A stretch of DNA of 64,000 nucleotides from Rhizobium esperanzae (GTDB taxonomy: Bacteria; Pseudomonadota; Alphaproteobacteria; Rhizobiales; Rhizobiaceae): assembly GCF_014197615.1 (NCBI RefSeq), contig NZ_JACIFY010000001.1, positions 186,001-250,000 of the forward strand, written 5' to 3'. Shown in pieces: positions 19,801 to 28,465 of this stretch (within the stretch, counting starts at the first letter, position 1; every line of letters begins with the position of its first letter). A program made the position numbers and the translations under genes. Under the pieces are notes generated by a model. That model was not told the origin of the DNA. It did not search any database and was given only the letters and a program-made list of their open reading frames with translations.

Positions 19801-20883
19801 ATTCGCTCCCGCGTTGCCGACCGCTGGGACCACAGACACCCGAATTGGCGCAACCATCTTTCGGAGCTTTTTGCGCACAGGTTCGTCGAAGCGAATGGCG
19901 ACGATGCCAGCCGCAATGAAAATCGCGATCACGACGGCCATGCCGGCTGCCGGGGAGGCCGGAAGATCAAAGCCCATCTGCCGCAGTGTCTGCAGCGCAC
20001 TGAAGATCGGCGCATGGAGAATATAAATCGGATAGGAAAGTCTGCCGAGCCAACGGAAGAGCAGCTCGACCAGCCCGGTCTGCCTTGTGTGCATCCCCAG
20101 CCAGACGATGGCCGGAAAAACCACGAGGCATATAAAGAAATCAAAATACGGGAAACCGAAGAAAATGCGGGCCGAAATGCCTGCGATGGAGATCAGGCAT
20201 CCACATAGGAGAAGGCCGATCCTATTCCCGTTATTGGCTGTCGTCGGCTTCTGGATGTCATATAGCCTGTAAAGGCAGATCCCCAGCGTGAATGAGAACA
20301 GCACTCTTGAAAAGCCAAAGATGAAGTAGCTCGGCTGGTGACCGATGTCGAGGTTGCCTCCGGCCAATGCCCCATACATGGTCATGCCCGCAGTCCCCAA
20401 GGCGATGGCGAGCAGGCTTCTGAGTGATAGTCGTATCAGAAGAACGGAGAACAGCATCCCCGCCCAAAGCTCGAAGAAGAGCGACCAGGTCGGTCCGTTG
20501 AGAGGAAAGAGACTTTCCAAATTTGTGCTTGGAATGAACAGGATCGCCTTTAGCACAAGCCCTGCCAGCGTGGAGTAGTCCAAGCCGTTTTGAAGTGCAA
20601 AGCTGAAAACGCCGATCGGAAGCGAAAGAAGATAAAGAGGATAAAGCCGAATGATACGCTGCAACAGAAATCCGGCAGGCGAAATCTGTCCCGTTATCAG
20701 TGGCTTTTCGTATGAATGTGCAAGAACGACGCCGCTCAGCAGAAAGAAGAGGTCAACGGCGAGGTAGCTGATATTCGCCGGCATCGGACCGAGCGTGCCG
20801 CCGGTATGAAGGAACATGACCATGACGGCCGCAATGCCTCGCAAGCCCTCAAGAGCTGTGAAAAATTGCTTGCCAGTGTTCAC
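19798..20883 (-). CDS. Acyltransferase family 3 membrane protein
   Basis: Encodes 361 residues with about ten membrane helices. It begins MNTGKQFFTALEGLRGIAAVMVMFLHTGG, and YLAVDLFFLLSGVVLAHSYE follows, the standard start of OafA/YrhL-type O-acyltransferases that acetylate sugars of surface polysaccharide or lipids. Later segments FIPSTNLESLFPLNGPTWSLFFELWAGMLF and LSYPIYILHAPIFSAL also fit. No polysaccharide genes are nearby, so the target is unknown. GC content is slightly lower than in its neighbours. Confidence 0.9.
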   Translation of the reverse strand: MNTGKQFFTALEGLRGIAAVMVMFLHTGGTLGPMPANISYLAVDLFFLLSGVVLAHSYEKPLITGQISPAGFLLQRIIRLYPLYLLSLPIGVFSFALQNGLDYSTLAGLVLKAILFIPSTNLESLFPLNGPTWSLFFELWAGMLFSVLLIRLSLRSLLAIALGTAGMTMYGALAGGNLDIGHQPSYFIFGFSRVLFSFTLGICLYRLYDIQKPTTANNGNRIGLLLCGCLISIAGISARIFFGFPYFDFFICLVVFPAIVWLGMHTRQTGLVELLFRWLGRLSYPIYILHAPIFSALQTLRQMGFDLPASPAAGMAVVIAIFIAAGIVAIRFDEPVRKKLRKMVAPIRVSVVPAVGNAGAN

Positions 20884-20992
20884 CGTAACAACCCTCCGTT
20901 GGCATTTTGTTACTGCAGGAGGATTTAGAAATCATTAGCACAACGGCACCGTGCACTCTATTGGGTGTCTGGCCGAGAAAGGAAACAGCGCG

Positions 20993-21421
20993 TCAGATGC
21001 CCTTGCTGTCCGCATCCGGCATGATCTGCACGCCGTTGATCCTGTAGCTGCCGTCAGGCTGGCGGGTGAGCTGGTAGATCGCTGTCCAGTCCTTGCCGTC
21101 GCGGCCTGAAATCAGCACCTCATGATAGATCAGCGCGCCGTTATCGATCGAGCGGCTGCGGCCGAAGGCGTAGTTGCCGGGGTGATAGACCGGTTCGTAG
21201 CTCTTCTTCACCATGGCGAAAAACAGGTTCTTGTCGGGATACATCGCCTTGATGCCGGGAGCGGCGAAGGAATAGGCGGTCTCGGCATCGTCCTTGAGGA
21301 AGGCTTTGATCTGCTCCTCGATCATCGTTCGTGTCGTGTCGATCGGATCTTCGGCACGGGCTGCGAGAGGAGAGAGGGCGGACGCGGCACACAGAATGAG
21401 AACTGCGAGAAAGGCGCGCAT
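20993..21421 (-). CDS. DUF4864 secreted protein
   Basis: Encodes 142 residues. A signal peptide (MRAFLAVLILCAASALSPLAARAE) is followed by an NTF2-like segment: IEEQIKAFLKDDAETAYSFAAPGIKAMYPD, FFAMVKKSYEPVYHPGNYAFG and VLISGRDGKDWTAIYQLTRQPDGSYRINGVQI. This is the DUF4864 pattern. Function unknown; location periplasmic. Monocistronic. Confidence 0.88.
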   Translation of the reverse strand: MRAFLAVLILCAASALSPLAARAEDPIDTTRTMIEEQIKAFLKDDAETAYSFAAPGIKAMYPDKNLFFAMVKKSYEPVYHPGNYAFGRSRSIDNGALIYHEVLISGRDGKDWTAIYQLTRQPDGSYRINGVQIMPDADSKGI

Positions 21422-21502
21422 GGATTGATCTCCGGCTCCATCGGGGAGCGAGCCCCGATAGAGCGGAAGTGTAAGCGAATTTCAGCGCAAGGAAAGCGGA
21501 CT

Positions 21503-22768
21503 TTACGGCCAGCGGCGGAAGAGGGCGCTGGCATTCACTCCGCCGAAGCCGAAACCGTTGGTGATCGCGTAGTCCATCGCCAGCGGCCGCGCCGTCTTGC
21601 CGACAATATCGATGCCGTCGGCGGCGGGATCGGCTTCGTCGAGATTGCGGGTCGGCGGCGCGATCTGGTCGCGCAGCGCAAGGATGGTGAAGATCGCCTC
21701 GAGCCCGCCGGCCGCTCCGAGCAGATGGCCGGTCGCCGATTTCGTGGCGCTGACGGCAATGTCGCCATCGCGGCCGAAGATCGTGGCGATTGCCGCGATC
21801 TCGCCTTTGTCGCCGACCGGCGTCGAGGTGGCGTGTGCGTTGAGGTGCTTGACCTCGGATGCCGGGATCTCAGCCTGCCGGAGCGCTGCTGCCATCGCCC
21901 GGCGGGCGCCGTCGCCGTCTTCGGGACCCGACGTCATGTGGTAGGCGTCCGCCGCCGTGCCGTAGCCGACGAGTTCGGCAAGCGGCGTCGCCCCGCGGGC
22001 CAGCGCATGCTCCAGCCTTTCGATGACCAGAATGCCGGCGCCTTCACCCATGACGAAGCCGTCGCGCGCCGTGTCGAAGGGTCTGGAGGCAAGATCCGGC
22101 GTCTCGTTGAAACCGGTGGAAAGAGCTCGCGCAGCGGCAAAGCCGCCGAGGCTCACCTTGTCGATGCAGGCCTCGGCGCCGCCGCAGATCGCCACATCGG
22201 CTTCGCCGGAGCGGATCAGCCGCGCCGCATCGCCGATTGCCTGGACGCTTGCCGCACAGGCCGTTACCGGCGCGCCGAGCGGCCCCTTGAAGCCGTAGCG
22301 GATGCTGACCTGGCCGGCAGCGAGGTTGACGAGGAAGGACGGCACGGTAAAGGGCGACAGCCGCCGCACGCCGCGTGCCTCGCCGATGCGCACCGCTTCG
22401 GCGATGGCGGGAAAGCCGCCGACCCCTGAGGCGATGATCGTCGCGGTGCGCTCTCGCGCCGCTTCGTCGGTCGGCATCCAGCCGGCCTGTTTCACCGCTT
22501 CCTCCGTCGCCGCCATGGCGAACTGGATGAAGCGGTCCATCTTCTTCTGGTCCTTGGGCGAGATGTAACGGTCGGGATCGAAACCTGCCTGGTCGTCCTC
22601 GGCGATGCCGGGAACGACACCGCCGACCTTGGCCGAGAGTTCACCGACGACATCGTCGGTCAGCACTCTGAGACCCGAGGCGCCGTCGAGGAGGCGTTTC
22701 CAGGCCGGCTCGACGCCGGTGCCGAGTGGGCAGACAAGTCCCATGCCTGTGACGACGATGCGATCCAT
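21503..22768 (-). CDS. Beta-ketoacyl-ACP synthase, FabF-like
   Basis: Encodes 421 residues. The start MDRIVVTGMGLVCPLGTGVEPAW and the Cys-His-His triad (TACAAS near residue 170; NAHATSTPVGD near 310; KSATGHLLGAAG near 345) mark an active KAS II condensing enzyme that extends acyl-ACP by two carbons. It is not next to other fatty acid genes, so it is likely a second copy with a special acyl product. It lies 12 bases behind an HxlR regulator gene, so both are probably one transcript. Confidence 0.92.
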   Translation of the reverse strand: MDRIVVTGMGLVCPLGTGVEPAWKRLLDGASGLRVLTDDVVGELSAKVGGVVPGIAEDDQAGFDPDRYISPKDQKKMDRFIQFAMAATEEAVKQAGWMPTDEAARERTATIIASGVGGFPAIAEAVRIGEARGVRRLSPFTVPSFLVNLAAGQVSIRYGFKGPLGAPVTACAASVQAIGDAARLIRSGEADVAICGGAEACIDKVSLGGFAAARALSTGFNETPDLASRPFDTARDGFVMGEGAGILVIERLEHALARGATPLAELVGYGTAADAYHMTSGPEDGDGARRAMAAALRQAEIPASEVKHLNAHATSTPVGDKGEIAAIATIFGRDGDIAVSATKSATGHLLGAAGGLEAIFTILALRDQIAPPTRNLDEADPAADGIDIVGKTARPLAMDYAITNGFGFGGVNASALFRRWP

Positions 22769-22780
22769 TCTATTCTCCTT

Positions 22781-23284
22781 CTAGGCGTCGATGCCGAGAT
22801 ACCAGGCGCGCATACGGGCGATCCGCGCGTGCACCTCGTCGTCGGCTGCGGGGCCCGCAAGCAGGCGGGTGTTTTCGGGTGTCACTTCCTCGCCGGTCCG
22901 TGCGTCCACGAGCATCGTTTCGCGCGCTTTGCCTGCGGCATCGCCGAGCAGAAAGGCGAGGTCTTCTTCCGGAATATGACGGCTTCCCCAAGAAAACAGC
23001 GTCATCAGCACCGGAAAGAAATCGCGGCCCTTGTCCGTCAGCACATATTCGTAGCGGGCAGGGCGCTGATGGTAGAGCCGCCGTTCGAACAGCCCCTGAT
23101 CCGTCAGATGTTTCAACCGCCGCGTCAGGATGTTCGGCGCCACGCCAAGGCTCTTCTGAAAATCGTCGAAGCGCGACAGCCCTTGAAAGGCGTCGCGCAG
23201 GATCAGGATGCTCCACCAATCGCCGACGCTGTCGAGCGCACGCGCCGCCGGGCATTTGAATTGACTGAAGCTTGTCCGTTGCAT
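22781..23284 (-). CDS. HxlR-family transcriptional regulator
   Basis: Encodes about 167 residues. MQRTSFSQFKCPAARALDSVGDWWSILILRDAFQGLSRFDDFQ is the hallmark of HxlR/DUF24 winged-helix proteins, including the N-terminal Cys used by redox-sensing members. It continues LGVAPNILTRRLKHLTDQGLFERRLY and YEYVLTDKGRDFFPVL. The ATG at 23284 is preferred over 23317 because the family begins here and an operator-like palindrome lies between them. It probably controls itself and the downstream synthase gene. Confidence 0.9.
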   Translation of the reverse strand: MQRTSFSQFKCPAARALDSVGDWWSILILRDAFQGLSRFDDFQKSLGVAPNILTRRLKHLTDQGLFERRLYHQRPARYEYVLTDKGRDFFPVLMTLFSWGSRHIPEEDLAFLLGDAAGKARETMLVDARTGEEVTPENTRLLAGPAADDEVHARIARMRAWYLGIDA

Positions 23285-23291
23285 GGCCAAT

Positions 23292-23330
23292 GTCACTATA
23301 TCAGTGACTATCATCATGCAAGTTACTATC
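23292..23330. promoter_or_regulatory. Operator-like repeats before the HxlR gene
   Basis: GTCACT-N5-AGTGAC at 23292-23308 is a perfect inverted repeat. Two related direct copies, GTGACTATC (23304) and GTTACTATC (23322), lie 18 bases apart. The cluster starts 8 bases upstream of the HxlR ATG and reaches the stop of the preceding gene. Auto-control is inferred. Confidence 0.6.
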
Positions 23331-23706
23331 GAGCGCTGCCTTCGAAAAACCGGGCGAGCAGCACGCCGGCGACGAGCATGCCGGCCGCCACGAAGATCGT
23401 ATCACCCGGCGTTCCGATATAGAGCGGACCGATATTGGCAAAGAGCAGGAAGGCGATCAGGAAATTCACCCAGCCCCAGACGACATTCGCCATGGGCGAA
23501 CCGAGTCTGCCCTGTTGCGCCAAGGGGATGCGGAAAGCCCGGCCGCTGACGCCGTTGACGAAATGCGGGATGCCGTTGGTCAGAAAGGCGGCGGCGATGA
23601 AATGAGCGATATAGGCGATCCAGGGCAAAGGCTTCTCCGCTGATGCGAGTGGCGTCAACGGAGAATCTGGCAGGGATTCCCGCTCCGGCAAGAGGACATT
23701 GATCAA
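23326..23706 (-). CDS. Hypothetical membrane protein (126 residues)
   Basis: Encodes 126 residues with about three hydrophobic helices: WIAYIAHFIAAAFLTNGIPHF, NVVWGWVNFLIAFLLFANIGPLY and TIFVAAGMLVAGVLLARFFEG. I do not recognise a characterised family. The only in-frame start codon before the first helix is ATG 23706. It lies upstream of the HxlR gene in the same direction, and its stop codon lies within the operator-like cluster. Confidence 0.7.
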   Translation of the reverse strand: MINVLLPERESLPDSPLTPLASAEKPLPWIAYIAHFIAAAFLTNGIPHFVNGVSGRAFRIPLAQQGRLGSPMANVVWGWVNFLIAFLLFANIGPLYIGTPGDTIFVAAGMLVAGVLLARFFEGSAR

Positions 23707-23758
23707 GCAATTGCCGGGGAAACATCAGCCGCCCCTGAAGAGGGCGTGCCTGGCCGAG

Positions 23759-24226
23759 TCAGATCAGCACGATATCTTTGAAGTGAAGCGCCGGAGAATT
23801 GTCGAGATCGGCGACATGGATCGCTGTGCCCGCCGCGCTTCCATCCGCGTCAAAGGCTAGAATGCCGCTGGCCCGATCGTAGATCAGCCTATCATCGGCC
23901 TGGAGCGCTTTCGTTCCGACAACGAAATTCGCATCCGAAAATCCGGACAGGCTGAGTTCGACGAAAATCGCATGGTCGAGCAACAGCTTGTCGCCCGCGG
24001 CCGAGGAAAAATCCTGGATCTTGTCGACGCCCACATCGCCGAGACGGGTTTGTCCGTTGGGGTCGGAAGCGGAGTTGGGAGCGTGATCGGGAGCCGTGTC
24101 GAGGCCGAGATCGTCGAGAGCCTTAACGACGTCTCCGGCGTTGGAATAATTTCCGTCTGTGTGGTCGATATGCGTATCAATGCCAAAGGAGCGGATAATA
24201 TCGTTTATGCAAACGGCTTGAGGCAT
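23759..24226 (-). CDS. Small protein with RTX-like C-terminal end
   Basis: Encodes about 155 residues. The start MPQAVCINDIIRSFGID at 24226 follows GGGAGAAAAAC; a longer frame to 24277 is possible. The middle is Asp/Asn-rich (DHTDGNYSNAGDVV). The end has KIQDFSSAAGDKLLLD, DRLIYDRASGILAFDADG and ALHFKDIVLI, like the C-terminal block of type I-secreted calcium-binding proteins. It lacks a full run of GGxGxDxLx nonapeptides, so it could be a small secreted protein or the tail of a former larger one. No secretion genes are adjacent. Confidence 0.65.
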   Translation of the reverse strand: MPQAVCINDIIRSFGIDTHIDHTDGNYSNAGDVVKALDDLGLDTAPDHAPNSASDPNGQTRLGDVGVDKIQDFSSAAGDKLLLDHAIFVELSLSGFSDANFVVGTKALQADDRLIYDRASGILAFDADGSAAGTAIHVADLDNSPALHFKDIVLI

Positions 24227-24607
24227 ATGTTTTTCTCCCGGTTTACAAGGGAATTGGTGATGGGAATGGATACCCATTTGCTATAACCAATTCGATTTAA
24301 TACACGGGGAGGGCCGTGCAGTTCTGCTCCGTTGACCATGCTATGTTGTTGCCAATGTGGCCCATTTCGGGCGATATTTATTATGTAATCTATGCTTGCA
24401 TTTTTGTGTGATGGCGACGGCGGCGATGACGCTGCTTCCTCGAGAATCGAGAGAATATTCTCGGTGAAGCTGACGGCAGCGGGGAGGTTGATCAGACGCT
24501 ATCGCGGCGAAGATCAGAGCCATGGCAGGAGCGCTCAATGCCGTATTGTTGTCCGCGCCCGGGCGGGCGCTTATGGTTAATTTATTAATAATTCAGGATT
24601 TATAAAT
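24227..24607. other. Long intergenic region without a clear gene
   Basis: About 380 bases between the leftward RTX-like gene and the stress promoter at 24608. The left part must hold the RTX-like gene's promoter. The stretch 24570-24607 is very AT-rich (TTAATTTATTAATAATTC). Open frames here have no family features or good ribosome sites. Confidence 0.5.
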
Positions 24608-24633
24608 GGAACGAAGCGGCCTTTCCGAATGTT
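24608..24633 (+). promoter_or_regulatory. EcfG-type general stress promoter candidate
   Basis: GGAAC, 17 bases, TGTT. It lies 26 bases before the ATG of the 62-residue gene. The core GTT is kept, the first -10 base is T. Confidence 0.55.
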
Positions 24634-24658
24634 GATGGTGCGCCGCGGAGGAAACCCG

Positions 24659-24847
24659 ATGATCCTGAAAATCCTTGCCCCGAAGATCGACGCCGATTGC
24701 CATGATACCGGCACCTATCCCGATGGGATCTTTGCCGAAAACCGGATCGACCTTTCCAGCCGCCACGACGGCCGTCGCCGCTCGCCGCATGAGCGCGACT
24801 ACGGCGCCGACAGAAAACTGGACAAACTGCCGCTTGGCTTCGCCTGA
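24659..24847 (+). CDS. Short hypothetical protein (62 residues)
   Basis: Encodes 62 residues, MILKILAPKIDADCHDTGTY onward, polar and basic, ending KLDKLPLGFA. GGAGGA lies at the right distance before ATG 24659. A stress-type promoter candidate lies just upstream and the codon use is GC3-rich, both favouring a real gene. No family recognised. Confidence 0.6.
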   Translation: MILKILAPKIDADCHDTGTYPDGIFAENRIDLSSRHDGRRRSPHERDYGADRKLDKLPLGFA

Positions 24848-24905
24848 AGGTTCTCGCTTCCCCTCCGCCTGACGCGGGCCGCCTGCGCTGAAATGGCGTT
24901 GCCGT

Positions 24906-24930
24906 GGAACTCCTGATCCCGATTGCCGTT
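24906..24930 (+). promoter_or_regulatory. EcfG-type general stress promoter candidate
   Basis: GGAAC, 16 bases, CGTT, an exact consensus match, ending 28 bases before the start of the following gene. Confidence 0.7.
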
Positions 24931-24942
24931 GATCCGGCATGA

Positions 24943-25353
<411 letters not shown>

Positions 25354-25540
25354 TCGCCATATAATCGTGAAGACTGGCCGGCCCCATTTCGGCGGCTGGC
25401 CTTCGCCTATGTGACAAATCGATGTCGATAATGAGAAACAGCTGAAAACCGCGGATGTCTGATTGACATGGGAGCCTTCTAGAGAGGGCCCGAGAAGGGA
25501 GCGTCCATGACGCGCTTCCAGGTCTCGGAGACGCGCCCTC

Positions 25541-26371
25541 ATGAAAATCATTCAGATTACCGACACGCATTTCAGCCCGAACAAGCCGCATTTCAACGGC
25601 AACTGGGCGCCGCTTCTGACCTGGATCGAAGCGACTGGCGCCGACCTGATCGTCCACACAGGCGATCTCACCGTCGATGGCGCCGACAAGGCCGAGGATA
25701 TCACCTTCTCGATGGATCTGATGCGCCAGGTGTCGATCCCGATGCTGATCGTTCCCGGCAATCACGATGTCGGTCATTTCAGGGAAACCGACCAGCCCGT
25801 CAACGCCGAGCGGCTGGCCCGCTGGCGCAGCCTTGCCGGTGACGATCGCTGGCTGGAGGATGCGGCCGGCTGGCGTTTCATCGGATTGAACTCGCTGCTT
25901 CTCGGCCATGAGGATGACGAGGAAGAGGCCCAGTTCGAATGGCTCGCCAAGGCGCTCGAAGACCGGGCAGGGCGGCGCGTGGCACTCTTTGCGCATAAAC
26001 CTCTGTTCGTCGATGCAGCCGATGAAGGCGATACCGGCTATTGGAGCGTTCGCCCGGCCCAGCGCCGGCGGCTTTATGATCTGATATCGGCCCATGACGT
26101 GGCGCTGTTTGCCAGCGGTCATCTCCATTGGGCCTGGCAGGGTCGTTTCGACAATACCCAGCTGACCTGGGGGCCTTCGGCTGCCTTCGTCATCGACAAG
26201 ATGGAACGCGAGATGCCGGGCGAGCGCCTGATCGGCGCCGTCGTTCATGAATTCGATACATCGGTCGAAAGCGAGATCGTCGCCGTTCCCGGCATGACCG
26301 CTTACGTGCTCGACGATGTGGTGCACGAGGTCTATCCCCAGGCGGTCAAACCGCGGGAGCCTGCCGAATGA
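25541..26371 (+). CDS. Calcineurin-like metallophosphoesterase (phosphodiesterase, GpdQ/Icc type)
   Basis: Encodes 276 residues, close to the 274 of the glycerophosphodiesterase GpdQ. The two-metal motifs are complete: TDTHF (residues 7-11), TGDLTVDGAD, VPGNHDVG, FAHKP and SGHLHWAW. It has no signal peptide, so it acts in the cytoplasm. Its stop overlaps the ATPase gene start in ATGA, which ties it to the ABC importer downstream. A phosphodiester that is imported and then cleaved, for example a glycerophosphodiester, is the simplest reading; a cyclic nucleotide is an alternative. Confidence 0.9.
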   Translation: MKIIQITDTHFSPNKPHFNGNWAPLLTWIEATGADLIVHTGDLTVDGADKAEDITFSMDLMRQVSIPMLIVPGNHDVGHFRETDQPVNAERLARWRSLAGDDRWLEDAAGWRFIGLNSLLLGHEDDEEEAQFEWLAKALEDRAGRRVALFAHKPLFVDAADEGDTGYWSVRPAQRRRLYDLISAHDVALFASGHLHWAWQGRFDNTQLTWGPSAAFVIDKMEREMPGERLIGAVVHEFDTSVESEIVAVPGMTAYVLDDVVHEVYPQAVKPREPAE

Positions 26372-27549
26372 GCGCGCTTTCGCTTCGCGGCATCACCAAG
26401 GCCTTCGGCGGCAACCAAATCCTCGATGGCGTCAGCCTCGACGTCGAGGCCGGCGAATTCATCGCGCTGGTCGGCCCCTCCGGCTGCGGCAAGAGCACGC
26501 TGCTGCGTGTGCTTGCCGGCCTCGACCATGCCGACCGCGGCGAAATCCTGATTAGCGGGCAAGATATGTCCGGTGTGGCGGCCGCCGACCGCAACATCGC
26601 CATGGTCTTTCAGTCCTACGCGCTTTATCCGCACCTGACGGCCTCTGAGAATATCGCCGTGCCGCTGGCGATGCGCCGGCTTTCAAGGATGCAGCGGCTG
26701 CCTTTTCTGGGGTCGTTGATGCCGGGCCAGCGCGCCACCCGCGCGGCGATCGCCCGCGACGTCAGGGAGATGGCGACATCGCTCAAGATCGACCACCTGC
26801 TCGACCGCAAGCCCGGCCAGATGTCGGGCGGCCAGCGTCAGCGCGTGGCGCTCGCCCGCGCCATGGTTCGCCAGCCGAGCATCTTCCTGATGGACGAGCC
26901 GCTGTCCAATCTCGACGCCAACCTGCGCGTCCATGCCCGTGGCGAGATCGTCGACCTGCATCGGCGCGCCGGCGTGCCGACGCTCTATGTCACCCATGAC
27001 CAGGCGGAAGCGCTGTCGATGGCCGACCGCGTCGCCGTCATGCTGGGCGGCCGATTGCTGCAGATCGCAAGCCCCGAGGTCATCTATGACGATCCCGCTC
27101 ATATCGAGGTCGCCCGCTTCATCGGCCAGCCGCGCATTAACCTGCTGCCGGCCGAAGCCAATGGCGGAACCATTGCATTCGGCGGCTTGCGCCTGACACT
27201 GGAAAATGCCCCCGGCAGGAAGATGCCGGTGACGCTCGCCGTCCGCCCCGAATTCGTCTTTCTCTCCAAGAACCGGCACGACGGCCTTGCCGCCCATATC
27301 GAACGCACCGAGTTCCTCGGGTCCGAGGTCATTCTTCATTGCCGGCTCGATGCAGTCGGCGAGACCGTCGTCGCCAAGGTTCAGCCGTCGGAAGCCGCAG
27401 GCCTTGCGGCCGGCGATCCGGTCGGGCTGCGACTGTCGCCCGGCCGCACGCTGATTTTTGCCGAGGACGGCAGCCGGCTGGCCGGCTTCGTCGCCGGGCC
27501 GGCCGATCACGCTGGCGGCGAGGCAGAGCGGGAGAGGGCGCATGGCTAG
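26368..27549 (+). CDS. ABC transporter ATP-binding protein (UgpC/MalK type)
   Basis: Encodes 393 residues. Walker A GPSGCGKST is at 36-44, the Q loop at 82, the signature MSGGQRQRV at 152-160 and Walker B FLMDEP near 173. A C-terminal regulatory TOBE-like domain follows from about 240. The distance between Q loop and signature is about 17 residues longer than in E. coli MalK because of an extra segment near 103-126 (RLSRMQRLPFLGSLMPGQRA). It overlaps both neighbours, by 4 and 8 bases. Confidence 0.93.
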   Translation: MSALSLRGITKAFGGNQILDGVSLDVEAGEFIALVGPSGCGKSTLLRVLAGLDHADRGEILISGQDMSGVAAADRNIAMVFQSYALYPHLTASENIAVPLAMRRLSRMQRLPFLGSLMPGQRATRAAIARDVREMATSLKIDHLLDRKPGQMSGGQRQRVALARAMVRQPSIFLMDEPLSNLDANLRVHARGEIVDLHRRAGVPTLYVTHDQAEALSMADRVAVMLGGRLLQIASPEVIYDDPAHIEVARFIGQPRINLLPAEANGGTIAFGGLRLTLENAPGRKMPVTLAVRPEFVFLSKNRHDGLAAHIERTEFLGSEVILHCRLDAVGETVVAKVQPSEAAGLAAGDPVGLRLSPGRTLIFAEDGSRLAGFVAGPADHAGGEAERERAHG

Positions 27550-28465
27550 CGTCGCCTCCCTGGCCATCCTTGACAATTCCGCCATTGCCCATCGGCGCGG
27601 TGAGGCCCGCATCGCCTGGATGCTGGTGCTGCCGGCGATGATCCTGCTTTTTCTCTTCGTGCTGTTGCCGGTCGCAGCTGTCGTCGTGCTCGGTTTCACC
27701 GATTTCGAACTCGGCTACGGCAAGTTCCGTTTCGTCGGCTTCGAGAATTACGCGCATCTGATCACCGACCGTACCTTCCGCAAGTCGCTGTGGAACACGA
27801 CGGTCTATACGGCGATCGTCGCGCCGGTTTCGATCCTGCTCGGCCTCGGCATCGCCATGCTGATCGAGAGCGAGACGGCTGCGCGCAGTGTCTTCCGCAC
27901 CGCCTATTTCCTGCCGGTCGCCTCGCTGATCGTCGCCATGGCGACGGTGTGGCAATATATGTTCCACCCGACGATCGGCCCGGTCAACGCGCTGCTGGCG
28001 CTCGTCGGATTGCCAGGCCCGAACTGGCTCGGCAGCTCCGGCACGGTGCTTTACAGCCTGTCGATCATCGGCGTCTGGCAATCGACCGGCTTCAACATGG
28101 TGCTGTTCCTGGCCGGGCTGACGGCGATCCCGCGCGAGCTTTATGCGGCCGCCGAAGTCGATGGCGCCAGATCGTCCCTCGACCGCTTCCTGCTGGTGAC
28201 CTGGCCGATGCTCGGGCCGACGACGCTCTTCGTCATCACCATCAGCATCACCAATGCGGTCAAGGTCTTCGAGACAGTCAAGATGCTGACGGATGGCGGC
28301 CCGAACAAAGGCTCGGAAGTGCTGCTTTTCACCATCTACCAGGAGGGTTTCGTCTATCTGCGTGTCGGTTATGCCTCGGCGATGACGGTGATGTTTCTGC
28401 TGATCCTCGTGGTGCTGATGTTCCTGCAGTACCGAATTCTCGACCGCCGGGTGCATTACACATGA
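27542..28465 (+). CDS. ABC transporter permease (UgpA/MalF type)
   Basis: Encodes 307 residues with six helices. Start ATG 27542 overlaps the ATPase stop by 8 bases. The EAA loop reads YAAAEVDGARSSLDRFLLVTWPMLGPT near residue 200. The partner is the downstream permease; together they form the membrane channel. Sequence style is that of carbohydrate-uptake family 1 importers. Confidence 0.93.
   Translation: MASVASLAILDNSAIAHRRGEARIAWMLVLPAMILLFLFVLLPVAAVVVLGFTDFELGYGKFRFVGFENYAHLITDRTFRKSLWNTTVYTAIVAPVSILLGLGIAMLIESETAARSVFRTAYFLPVASLIVAMATVWQYMFHPTIGPVNALLALVGLPGPNWLGSSGTVLYSLSIIGVWQSTGFNMVLFLAGLTAIPRELYAAAEVDGARSSLDRFLLVTWPMLGPTTLFVITISITNAVKVFETVKMLTDGGPNKGSEVLLFTIYQEGFVYLRVGYASAMTVMFLLILVVLMFLQYRILDRRVHYT

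Noticed and set aside
25354..25540. Pho box before the phosphodiesterase operon
   Set aside because: GTGACA and GATGTC-like pieces are present but do not form two TGTCAT-type repeats with correct spacing.
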